From NCBI RefSeq assembly GCF_900112335.1, contig NZ_FOLG01000005.1, forward strand, positions 1 through 64,000: a stretch of DNA of 64,000 nt, written 5' to 3'. Made by a program: the position numbers and the translations under genes. The DNA is from Tropicimonas isoalkanivorans (lineage in GTDB: Bacteria; Pseudomonadota; Alphaproteobacteria; Rhodobacterales; Rhodobacteraceae). This document shows positions 24,671 to 33,200 of the stretch, one piece after another; position 1 is the first letter of the stretch, and each line of letters opens with the position of its first letter. The notes under the pieces are model-generated. The model had not been told where the DNA came from. It ran no database searches and saw nothing but the letters and a program-made list of their open reading frames with translations.

Positions 24671-24888
24671 AGGGTGCGCAGGTGTGGGATCTGGCGCTGC
24701 GGATGGGCGGTCAGATCCGCGCGGTGTCGGGGATGAGCGGATATGCGGTGCTCGGCTGGGATCTTGGCGCCGGGCTGCGGCTCGCCGAGGCGCTGGGCTG
24801 TGATCTGCTCGCCGCGGCCGAACTGCTGCCGGAAATCGAGGCGATCGCCTGCCTGAAGGCAAACGAGAGGATGCGGGAGAATGGCTGA
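24557..24888 (+). CDS. Frameshift extension of the tail assembly chaperone (T-like domain)
   Basis: Reached from the chaperone by a -1 shift; it has no ribosome site of its own. It encodes a four-cysteine knuckle (CGACPTRCEACP) followed by GAQVWDLALRMGGQIRAVS and LAEALGCDLLAAAELLPEIE. This resembles DUF7697-type proteins of alphaproteobacterial phages. The G-T fusion made at low frequency binds both tape measure and tube protein. An independent gene starting inside this stretch is possible, but no ATG/GTG with a Shine-Dalgarno stands out. Its stop overlaps the tape measure start. Confidence 0.65.
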
Positions 24889-26899
24889 GAAACGGGTATC
24901 CGTCCGTCTCGCGGCGGTCGGCGGTCAACAAGTCAAGGCGGAGCTGCGATCGCTCGGCGCCGAGGGCCGCGCCGCGCTCGAGGGTATCGGGTCCGGGGCG
25001 GCACCGGCCGGGGCCGGCCTCGATACGGTCGGCAGTGCCACGGCGCGAGCGCGTCTGGAACTGGAACAACTGGCGGCGCGCTCGGCAGAGGCGGCACGCT
25101 CGCTCAACACCACGGCCGCCGCCGCCACGCCCATGGTGGCCCAGATCAACCGACTGACCGGCGTCACGCCTGCCATCGGTCAGACGACGGCCGAGTTCCT
25201 CCGCCAGGGTCAGGCGCTCGACGATCTCCGCGCGAAATACAATCCGGTCTATGGCGAGATCCGGCGCTACCGTTCGGCAGTCTCCGAGCTGAAGGCCGCG
25301 CATCTTCAGGGGGCGATCTCGGCCGACGAGATGTCTGCCGCCATCGCTCGCGAGCGCCGCGCCTCGCTTGACAGCATCGCCGCGCTCAAGGGACGGACCA
25401 CTGCGATCACCCGAATGGCGGGCGCTTCGCGCAGCGCCGCCTTCCGGACGCAGCAGATGTTCTACCAGGTCAATGATATCGGCGTCTCGCTGGCCGGCGG
25501 CATGAACCCGTTTGTCGTCATGGCGCAGCAGGGCACGCAGATCGCGCAGATCTACGGTTTCGGCAATGGCGGGGTCTCCGCCATCTTCCGCGATCTCGGC
25601 AAGCTGATCGGCGGTGTCGTCACTCGCTTCTGGCCGCTGCTCGCGGTCATCGGTGTGGCATCTGCCGCCATCGCGGCGATGAGCCACGAAATCAATCAGG
25701 TCTCTGATGTCACGGTGAGTTTCGGGGATACCGCGCTGGCGGTCTGGCAGGTTGCGGCGGACGGGCTGAAGAGCCTCCTGAAGCCGGTGGTCGACGCCAT
25801 CGCGCCCTGGTTCGCCTCGGCCTGGGAGTTGGTGGTAACCAGCACGGTCGATGCAAGCAATTCGATCATCAAGGGCATCCAACTCGCTGTGCTCGGGATC
25901 CGCACCTCGGTCGCCTCGATCCCCGATCTCTTCCGCGCGGCCTTCAATGGGGCTGTCTCGCATGTGCTGACCAAGTTGCACGACATGGTCTGGTATGTGG
26001 GCAACGCGATCGATGGGATCGCCGAGAAGCTCAACGAGACCTTCGGGACCGATCTCTCGACCGGCACGCTCTCGGGGACGATCGACATGCTCAGCGAAGC
26101 AAGCGGCAGCTATGCCCGCGCAGCCGCGGCGGCGCGCGATCGGCTGAGCGGGCGATGGGAGGACGCCCGAACCAGAGCCGAGGAGATCGATGCGAGCAAT
26201 CCGCTCGGGGAATTCTTCGACGCGCTGAAACAGCGGGCGGTCCAGAACGCGCTGAAGCGCACGGCGGAGGAAGCGGAGAAGACCGGCGGCGCGGGCCGCG
26301 CGGCGGCAGAGCAGATGGTGTCGACCGGCAATATCGGCATCTCGGTGTGGGAGTCGCTGCGCGACAAGCTCGCGGAATATGCGAAGGAGGCGCGAAATAC
26401 CGGTGATGCCATCGCCGATCGGCTGGTAGGCGCCTTCGCGTCGGCCGAGGAGGCAGTCGGTCAGTTCGTGAAGACCGGCAAGGTCAATTTCACCGACCTG
26501 GTGACGTCGATGATCGCGGACCTCGCGAAGCTGGCCGCGCGCCAGTACATCCTCGGGCCCATCGCGGACGGAATTTCCGGCATTCTGGGCAACGCCTTCG
26601 GCAGCGCGGTCACCACCAGCATCCGGCCGCAGGCCCGTCCGACCAGCTTCGCAGGCGGCGGTCATACCGGCTTCGGGGCACGCTCGGGCGGTCTCGACGG
26701 TCGCGGCGGTTTCCTCGCCATGCTCCATCCGCAGGAACGCGTGACAGATGAATACCGGAGCGGCAGCGGGCGGCAGGCGGCGATGGCGCCGGTCACGGTC
26801 AATATCGCCACGCGCGACGCGCCTTCCTTCCGGCAATCGCGGACACAGGTCGCCGCAGACATCCAGCGCGCCGTCGCAATGGGCAGGAGGGTTCTCTGA
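24881..26899 (+). CDS. Tail length tape measure protein
   Basis: 672 residues. Alpha-helical N-terminal coiled part (VRLAAVGGQQVKAELRSLGA, RLELEQLAARSAEAARSLN), the conserved segment FYQVNDIGVSLAGGMNPFVV, and hydrophobic helices at about 240-270 (FWPLLAVIGVASAAIAAMS). The C-terminal end (FADLVTSMIADLAKLAARQ-like, then FAGGGHTGFGARSGG and MLHPQERVTDE) is the lambda-type tape measure signature. It sets tail length and helps DNA entry through the membrane. The modest length predicts a rather short tail. Confidence 0.92.
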   Translation: MAEKRVSVRLAAVGGQQVKAELRSLGAEGRAALEGIGSGAAPAGAGLDTVGSATARARLELEQLAARSAEAARSLNTTAAAATPMVAQINRLTGVTPAIGQTTAEFLRQGQALDDLRAKYNPVYGEIRRYRSAVSELKAAHLQGAISADEMSAAIARERRASLDSIAALKGRTTAITRMAGASRSAAFRTQQMFYQVNDIGVSLAGGMNPFVVMAQQGTQIAQIYGFGNGGVSAIFRDLGKLIGGVVTRFWPLLAVIGVASAAIAAMSHEINQVSDVTVSFGDTALAVWQVAADGLKSLLKPVVDAIAPWFASAWELVVTSTVDASNSIIKGIQLAVLGIRTSVASIPDLFRAAFNGAVSHVLTKLHDMVWYVGNAIDGIAEKLNETFGTDLSTGTLSGTIDMLSEASGSYARAAAAARDRLSGRWEDARTRAEEIDASNPLGEFFDALKQRAVQNALKRTAEEAEKTGGAGRAAAEQMVSTGNIGISVWESLRDKLAEYAKEARNTGDAIADRLVGAFASAEEAVGQFVKTGKVNFTDLVTSMIADLAKLAARQYILGPIADGISGILGNAFGSAVTTSIRPQARPTSFAGGGHTGFGARSGGLDGRGGFLAMLHPQERVTDEYRSGSGRQAAMAPVTVNIATRDAPSFRQSRTQVAADIQRAVAMGRRVL

Positions 26900-27525
26900 T
26901 GGGTTTCCACGAGGTGCGCTTCCCCGACAATATCAGCCGCGGCGCTCGCGGCGGGCCGGAGCGACGGACGCAGATCGTGGAGCTGACCTCCGGCGACGAG
27001 GAGCGCAATGCGAGCTGGGCGAACTCCCGGCGGCGCTACGATGTCGCCTATGGCGTTCGCCGGGCCGATGATCTGGCGACGGTCGTCGCCTTCTTCGAGG
27101 CGCGGAACGGCAGGCTCTACGGCTTCCGCTACAAGGACTGGGCCGACTACAAATCCTGCCTGCCATCGCAGAACCCGAGCGCCACCGATCAGGGCCTCGG
27201 GACCGGCGACGCGACGGCGGTCACATTCCAGCTCGCGAAGACCTACACGTCGGGATCGCAGGCATGGACACGGCCGGTCACGAAACCCGTCTCAGGCTCG
27301 GTGCGGGTGGCGCTCGATGGCGCGGAACAGGCCACGGGCTGGTCGATCGACACCGCTACCGGCCTCGTCACATTCGATGCGGCGCCCGGCGCGGGCGTGC
27401 TTGTCACAGCGGGCTTCGAGTTCGACGTGCCCGTGCGCTTCGACAGCGACACACTCGATGTCTCCCTCGATATCGAACGGCTTGGCTCCATCACCTCCAT
27501 TCCGCTCGTGGAGATCCGGCGATGA
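26899..27525 (+). CDS. Distal tail protein, DUF2460 / GTA gp12-like
   Basis: 208 residues: MGFHEVRFPDNISRGARGGP, ERRTQIVELTSGDEERNASW, and VAFFEARNGRLYGFRYKDWA are the hallmark of DUF2460 (TIGR02217), the distal-tail protein of the Rhodobacter gene transfer agent (ORFg12) and of related phages. It caps the tube and carries the hub. The following GTA-like genes 13, 14 and 15 are present too, but only after an inserted lysis cassette. Confidence 0.9.
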   Translation: MGFHEVRFPDNISRGARGGPERRTQIVELTSGDEERNASWANSRRRYDVAYGVRRADDLATVVAFFEARNGRLYGFRYKDWADYKSCLPSQNPSATDQGLGTGDATAVTFQLAKTYTSGSQAWTRPVTKPVSGSVRVALDGAEQATGWSIDTATGLVTFDAAPGAGVLVTAGFEFDVPVRFDSDTLDVSLDIERLGSITSIPLVEIRR

Positions 27526-27881
27526 ATGAAGAACCGGGATTCATTGCGACCGTCCTTCGCGATCTTGCCACTTCGACCGCGGTCATTCTCGCGGCCTGGG
27601 GCGCGCTGGGCGGGGCGACCAACGCGCTGACGACGAAGATGCACCTGCGGGATGCGGTGCGGCACATCCTGCTTGGCGGCATCATCGCGGCTGGCATGGG
27701 CAGCCTCTCCATGGCCGTCATCACCAGCTGGATGGGTCTGCCGCCGGCGGCGATCCCTTCCGGCGGCGCGGCCGGTTCCGCCGCCTATCTGGTCGGCGTC
27801 TTCGGTCCCGCTTTCATCGAGGTGATGCTGGAGCGCGTCCGGGGCGGAAACGGGTCTGACGATGGCGCCCACGATGCGTGA
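27522..27881 (+). CDS. Putative holin, two to three membrane helices
   Basis: 119 residues with hydrophobic helices: TSTAVILAAWGALGGATNAL (about 18-38), HILLGGIIAAGMGSLSMAVI (about 48-68) and AAGSAAYLVGVFGPAFIEVM (about 84-104), then a charged tail. A four-base overlap with the DUF2460 gene places it on the late transcript, just ahead of the endolysin. Likely a pore-forming holin. Family not certain. Confidence 0.68.
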   Translation: MNEEPGFIATVLRDLATSTAVILAAWGALGGATNALTTKMHLRDAVRHILLGGIIAAGMGSLSMAVITSWMGLPPAAIPSGGAAGSAAYLVGVFGPAFIEVMLERVRGGNGSDDGAHDA

Positions 27882-28005
27882 TCGCCATCCCTTCGTCCGG
27901 CATCTGCGCCGCGCCTCCGGCGCGCCCTTCGATCTCTTTGCGCATCGCATGCGGGTCGGTCTGACCGTGGCCGCATTCATCCTCATCTTCTCACTGCTGG
28001 GATAG
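27862..28005 (+). CDS. Small single-span membrane protein in the lysis cassette
   Basis: 47 codons from ATG 27862, overlapping the holin gene's end. The basic N-terminal half (MRDRHPFVRHLRRASGAP) is followed by one hydrophobic helix (GLTVAAFILIFSLLG) at the very C-terminus. It lies between the holin and the endolysin, six bases before the latter. Could be a second holin/pinholin or spanin-like factor. Too short for most gene finders; evidence is composition and position. Confidence 0.5.
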   Translation: MAPTMRDRHPFVRHLRRASGAPFDLFAHRMRVGLTVAAFILIFSLLG

Positions 28006-28011
28006 CTCACC

Positions 28012-28635
28012 ATGAAAATGACGGATCGGGGGCTTGTCGCCCTCATCCGGCACGAGGGTATCGTGCCGGCTCCTTACCTTGATGTCCGCGACGTCTGGAC
28101 CTTCGGCATCGGTCACACCGGCGCGGCGGGCGACCCGAACCCTTCCAGCATGAAGCGCGGCATGCCGGCCGATCTCGATCAGGGCATCCGGAAGGCATTC
28201 GACACCTTCCGAGCCGATATCGCCCGCTACGAGCGCGATGTCTGCAATGCCATCGCGGTGCCGGTCGAGCCGCACGAGTTCGATGCGTTGGTCTCGTTTC
28301 ACTACAACACCGGCGCGATCCATTCCGCGCGCCTCACCCAGCTGCTGAATGCCGGGCTGCGCGATGCCGCGGCGGAGGCCTTCATGGGATGGCTGAAGCC
28401 GGGTGCGATCCGGCCGCGCCGGGAAGCCGAGCGGGACCTCTTCCGGCATGGGCGCTATCCCGAGGGCACCATTCCCGTCTGGCCGGTCGACGCGAAGGGG
28501 CGGGTCAGCTTTGCCCGCGCCGCGCGCCTTCTCTCCGAGAACGAGGCGCTGGCCCTCCTGCAGCCGGTACCTGAACCGGCCGGGTGGCTCGCCCGGCTCT
28601 GCATCTTTCTTTCATCGCTGATCAAAAGGAGCTGA
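28012..28635 (+). CDS. Endolysin, GH24 lysozyme-type muramidase
   Basis: 207 residues. Catalytic triad E-D-T of T4-type lysozymes can be read: Glu in LVALIRHEGIVPAPYLD, Asp in the same loop, Thr in VWTFGIGHTGA. Further family matches: FDALVSFHYNTGA and RPRREAERDLFRHG. It cleaves peptidoglycan beta-1,4 bonds at lysis. A C-terminal hydrophobic stretch (WLARLCIFLSSLI) could tether it. It is flanked by small membrane proteins. Confidence 0.92.
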   Translation: MKMTDRGLVALIRHEGIVPAPYLDVRDVWTFGIGHTGAAGDPNPSSMKRGMPADLDQGIRKAFDTFRADIARYERDVCNAIAVPVEPHEFDALVSFHYNTGAIHSARLTQLLNAGLRDAAAEAFMGWLKPGAIRPRREAERDLFRHGRYPEGTIPVWPVDAKGRVSFARAARLLSENEALALLQPVPEPAGWLARLCIFLSSLIKRS

Positions 28636-28637
28636 CC

Positions 28638-28862
28638 ATGCGATACTTCCTCCCCAAATCCCTCACCTGGTGGAGCGGCATTCTCGCGGTGCTGACCGGC
28701 GTCGCGGCGGGCGTGCTGCCCGAGGGTGAGACCATGTCCGAACTGGCGGTCCTGGTTTCGCGGCTCGCGGGTGCAGGCGACGCTTCACCGGCCACACTGA
28801 TCTTCGTCGGGATGGGCCTCATCGGTTTGCGCGACAAGTTCGAGCGCGGGCTGGGCGGCTGA
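28638..28862 (+). CDS. Small membrane protein of the lysis cassette
   Basis: 74 residues from ATG 28638 with AAAAGGAGC upstream. Two hydrophobic stretches (WWSGILAVLTGVAAGVLP and SPATLIFVGMGLIGLRD) around an acidic loop. Similar two-helix proteins accompany GH24 endolysins in Rhodobacterales phages and GTAs-like elements and are often called holins. Which of the three small membrane proteins here is the true holin cannot be decided. Confidence 0.6.
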   Translation: MRYFLPKSLTWWSGILAVLTGVAAGVLPEGETMSELAVLVSRLAGAGDASPATLIFVGMGLIGLRDKFERGLGG

Positions 28863-28866
28863 TCCG

Positions 28867-29751
28867 ATGAAGGCGCTCGTCCCTGCGCTCCAGTCCCATC
28901 TCGACGAAGGGACCACGACTCTCGCGTGGTGCTGGCGCATCACGCGGGCGGATGGCGTGGTTCTCGGCTTCACCGACCATGACCGGGTGCTTGCTTTTGC
29001 GGGCACCGACTTCGAGCCGGAGAGCGGGTTCACCGCCTCCGAGGTTCGTTCGGGGTCTGATCTCTCGGTCGATGCGCAGGATGCGGAGGGCGTGCTCACC
29101 TCGGATCGGATCTCTGAGACGGATATCCGCGACGGGCGCTGGGACAACGCGCAGGTCGAGCTCTGGAGGGTGAACTGGGCCGATCCCTCCCAGCGGGCGC
29201 TGATGCGGCGCGGTGCGATCGGCCAGATCCGCCGCGGCCGGCTCGCCTTCGTGGCAGAGATGCGCTCGCTCGCGCATCTGCTGGGACAGAACTCCGGTCG
29301 GAGCTTTCAGGCGACCTGCGACGCGGTTGTCGGCGATGCCCGTTGCGGAGCCGATCTCGAAGCCGCTGCCTTCCGGGGCACCGGCGTGGTGACGGGCCTG
29401 TCGGGCGATCGGTCCTTCACCGCTTCGGGGCTCGACGGCTTCGCGGCGGGCTGGTTCAGCTTCGGCACGATCACCTGGTCTTCCGGTGCAAATGCCGGGC
29501 GGCAGGCAGAGATCTCCGGTCACAGCCTGGATGGCGGAATTGTCACCGTGACGCTGCTCGAGGCGCCGGTTCTGCCGGTGTCGGCAGGCGACGCCTTCAC
29601 TATCCGCGCAGGCTGCGACAAGTGTGCGGAGACCTGTTCTACGAAGTTCGCCAATATCGCCGGTTTCCGCGGCTTCCCGGACATTCCTGGTCAGGACACC
29701 GTGCTGCGCTACGCGAGACGAAGCGGCGCGAATGACGGAGGCGTGCTGTGA
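28867..29751 (+). CDS. Tail hub protein, DUF2163 / GTA gp13-like
   Basis: 294 residues. ALQSHLDEGTTTLAWCWRIT, then GVVLGFTDHDRVLAFAGTDF and RGAIGQIRRGRLAFVAEMRS are DUF2163 features. The C-terminal part holds a cysteine group (CDAVVGDARCGAD, then RAGCDKCAETCSTKF). In the Rhodobacter GTA this protein is a baseplate hub reported to bind a metal cluster; the cysteines here fit. Its stop overlaps the next gene by four bases. Confidence 0.9.
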   Translation: MKALVPALQSHLDEGTTTLAWCWRITRADGVVLGFTDHDRVLAFAGTDFEPESGFTASEVRSGSDLSVDAQDAEGVLTSDRISETDIRDGRWDNAQVELWRVNWADPSQRALMRRGAIGQIRRGRLAFVAEMRSLAHLLGQNSGRSFQATCDAVVGDARCGADLEAAAFRGTGVVTGLSGDRSFTASGLDGFAAGWFSFGTITWSSGANAGRQAEISGHSLDGGIVTVTLLEAPVLPVSAGDAFTIRAGCDKCAETCSTKFANIAGFRGFPDIPGQDTVLRYARRSGANDGGVL

Positions 29752-30248
29752 CTTGCGTCGTTTCCAACGGAAATGACGGGCGGCAGTGCATCGCCGCGCG
29801 ATGCACGAGAGCCACCAGCGCCGATCCCGATCGGGTCATCGCCGTTTCGCGGTCCTGGCTGGGCACTCCGTATCATGATCAGGCGAGCGTGAAGGGTGCG
29901 GGCTGCGATTGCCTCGGGCTCGCGCGCGGTGTCTGGCGCGAGGTCGTCGGGCCGGAGCCCTTCCCGATGCCGCCCTATTCCCGCGACTGGGGCGAGACCG
30001 GCTCGGTCGAGGTGCTCGCCGAGGGGGCGCGGAGCATGATGCCGGAGATCGCCCCCGCCGAGGCCGGTCCCGGTGCGCTGGTCCTGTTTCGCATGCGTCC
30101 ACAGGCGATCTCGAAGCATGTCGGCATCCTCACCGGGTCTTCCACCTTCATCCATTCCTACGAGCGGCTGGGCGTCATCGAGCAGCCGCTCTCACCTTCA
30201 TGGCAGCGGCGCATCGCCTTCGCCTTCCTGTTCCCTCGCATGGACTGA
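29748..30248 (+). CDS. NlpC/P60 cell-wall peptidase, GTA gp14-like
   Basis: 166 residues from GTG 29748. Catalytic Cys in KGAGCDCLGLARGVWRE and His in SKHVGILTGSSTFIHS are in the right order for an NlpC/P60 fold. In GTAs the homologue is a peptidase at the tail tip that opens the peptidoglycan on entry. The N-terminal 25 residues include extra cysteines and may reflect a GTG start that is too early; the domain itself starts near DPDRVIAVSRSWLGTPY. Confidence 0.88.
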   Translation: MTCVVSNGNDGRQCIAARCTRATSADPDRVIAVSRSWLGTPYHDQASVKGAGCDCLGLARGVWREVVGPEPFPMPPYSRDWGETGSVEVLAEGARSMMPEIAPAEAGPGALVLFRMRPQAISKHVGILTGSSTFIHSYERLGVIEQPLSPSWQRRIAFAFLFPRMD

Positions 30249-30254
30249 TTTCGC

Positions 30255-33200
30255 ATGGCCACTCTTGTGCTTGGCGCCGCCGGCGCCGCCATTGGCGGCA
30301 GCATCGGTGGCGCAATCCTCGGCGTCAGCGCCGCCACGATCGGCGGCTTCATCGGTTCCACCATCGGCTCCTATGTCGACAGCTGGATCATTTCCTCGCT
30401 CACGCCGGGCCAGAGCTTCGAGGGGCAGCGCCTCGATACTCTGAATGTGACGTCGGCCACCGAGGGCGCGGTCCTGCCGCGTGTCTGGGGCCGGCTGCGG
30501 ATGGGCACAAACATCATCTGGGCCACGGATTTCCGCGAGAAGAAGGAAACCACCACCCAGGGTGGTGGCGGCAAGGGCGGCGGCGGCGGGGGCAAGGTGA
30601 AGACCACCGAATATTTCTACTTCGCCTCCTTCGCGCTGGCGATCTGCGAGGGGCCGATCACCGGCGTGGGACGCATCTGGGCCGATGGCGCATTGATGGA
30701 TCTCTCCGGCGTCACCTGGCGCTGGTATCCCGGTGACGAAAGCCAGTCGGCCGACCCGTTCATTTCCGCAAAGATGGGCGCGGCCAACACGCCGGCCTAT
30801 CGCGGCACTGCCTATCTGGTGTTTGAGGATCTGGAACTGACGGGGTTCGGCAACCGGATTCCGCAGATCAATGTCGAGGTGTTCCGGCCGCTGGCCGAAG
30901 CCGACACCGCTGAAGGGCTGGTGCGGGCGATCACGCTGATCCCGGCCTCGGGCGAGTTCGTTTACTCCAGCGAGGCCATCCGCAAGAGCAATGGCGCCGA
31001 GAACCTAAATGCATCTTCGGGAACGCCCGACATGGTCGAGGCGCTCGACAGGCTGGAAGCCTCGGCGCCGAATGTCGAAAGCGTGAGCCTGGTTGTCTCG
31101 TGGTTTGGCGATGATCTCCGTTGCGGTTCCTGTCAAATCCGGCCGGGCGTCGAACTCAGCTCGAAATCGACCAAGCCGGAGACCTGGAGCGTCAACGGTG
31201 TAGGGCGCGAGGCCGCGCATCTCGTGAGCCGAGATGACGAGGGCCGTCCGGTCTATGGCGGCACGCCGGCGGATTTCTCTGTGGTGCAGGCGATCCAGGA
31301 ACTGAAGGCCCGGGGCAAGCGCGTCGCCTTCTATCCCTTCCTGATGATGGATGTGCCCGGCGACAATACCCTGCCGGATCCGTATTCCGACAACGCGGCC
31401 GGAACGGGCCAGCCGGCCTTTCCATGGCGGGGCCGGATCACCTGTTCTCCGGCGGTGGGCTATGCCGGCACGGTGGACAAGACCGCCGAGGCAGCGGATC
31501 AGGTTTCCGCCTTCTTCGACGGCATCTGGGGCTTCCGGCGGGTGGTCATGCACTATGCCAGTCTCTGCGAATCGGCGGGCGGGGTCGATGCCTTCATCAT
31601 CGGCTCGGAAATGCGCGGGCTGACCACGATCCGCGACGGTGCGGCCAGCTATCCCGCTGTCACCGCGCTCCGCCAGCTCGCAGAAGATGTGCGTGCCATC
31701 CTCGGAGCCTCGACGCAGATCAGCTACGCCGCGGACTGGTCGGAATACTTCGGTCACCACCCCAACGATGGCTCGGGCGACGTGTTCTTTCACCTCGACC
31801 CGCTCTGGGCCGATCCGGAAATCGACTTTATCGGCATCGACAATTACATGCCGCTCTCCGACTGGCGCGATGGGTTCGAGCATCTGGATGCGCAGGCGGG
31901 CTGGCCGGCCATCTACGATCGCGCCTATCTGCAATCCAACATTGCCGGCGGCGAAGGCTTCGACTGGTTCTATGCCTCCGAGGCCGACCGGGCGGCGCAG
32001 ATCCGAACGCCGATCACCGATGGCGCCGCCGGCAAGCCCTGGGTCTTCCGCTACAAGGATCTCTGGAGCTGGTGGTCGAACGCGCATCACAACCGGCCGG
32101 GCGGTATCGAGTCCGGGACGGCTACCGCCTGGGTGCCGGAGTCGAAACCCATCCGCTTCACAGAACTCGGATGCCCGGCGATCGACCGGGGCACCAACCA
32201 GCCGAACGTGTTCTACGACCCGAAGTCTTCCGAGAGCGAGTTGCCGCATTTCTCGCGGGGCTGGCGCGACGACGCGATCCAGCGGGCCTATCTCGAGGCG
32301 ACATATCTCTTCTGGGGAGAGGCGTGGAACAACCTGGTCTCGTCGGTCTACGGCGGACGGATGGTCGAGGTGGCGGACTGCGCCGCCTGGACCTGGGATG
32401 CGCGTCCCTATCCCTTCTTCCCGGAGCTGACCGATGTCTGGAGCGATGGCGAAAACTGGCGTCTCGGCCATTGGCTCACAGGCCGGCTTGGCTCGGCGTC
32501 GCTTGCCGCGCTGGTGCGCGATCTCTGCCTCCGGGCCGGGCTGACCGCAGATCAGATCGACGTCTCCGGCCTCTGGGGCGCGGTCGAGGGTTATGCAGTC
32601 ACCGGGATCGAGGCACCGCGCAAAGCGCTGACAACTCTGGGACGGCATTTCGGCTTCGATGCTGTCGAGAGCGAGGGTGTCATTCGCTTCTTCATGCGGG
32701 GCCGCGCCGCGGTGGCGACGCTTTCCCTCGATGATCTGGTGGCCGCGGATACCGGCGAGCCGATTGAGCTGACCCGCGCCCAGGAGACGGAGCTGCCGCA
32801 GGCGCTGAAGTGGAGCGTCACGCGGGCCGACGAGGATTACGACGCGGTGGTAGTCGAGACACGGAGGATCACGGTCGAGTCCTCGCGGATCAGCAGCGAG
32901 TCCTTCCCCATGGCTGTGCCGGCCGAGGAAGCAGAGCGGCGCTGCCGCCGCGCGCTGATGGAGGCGTGGGTCGGACGGGAAACCGCGAGTTTTCGGCTTC
33001 CGCCATCCCGGCTCGCGCTCGATCCCACGGATGTGGTCGTGCTCGATCATGACGACCGGCTCACCGAATATCGACTGACCTCCGTAGCGGATGGCGAGGC
33101 GCGGAACATCGAAGTGATCCGCCAGGATCGCGCCACCGGGACGCTGGCGCCGGGCACGCCGCGGAGGTCGACGCCGGAGGTGCCGGTGGTATTCGGCGAG

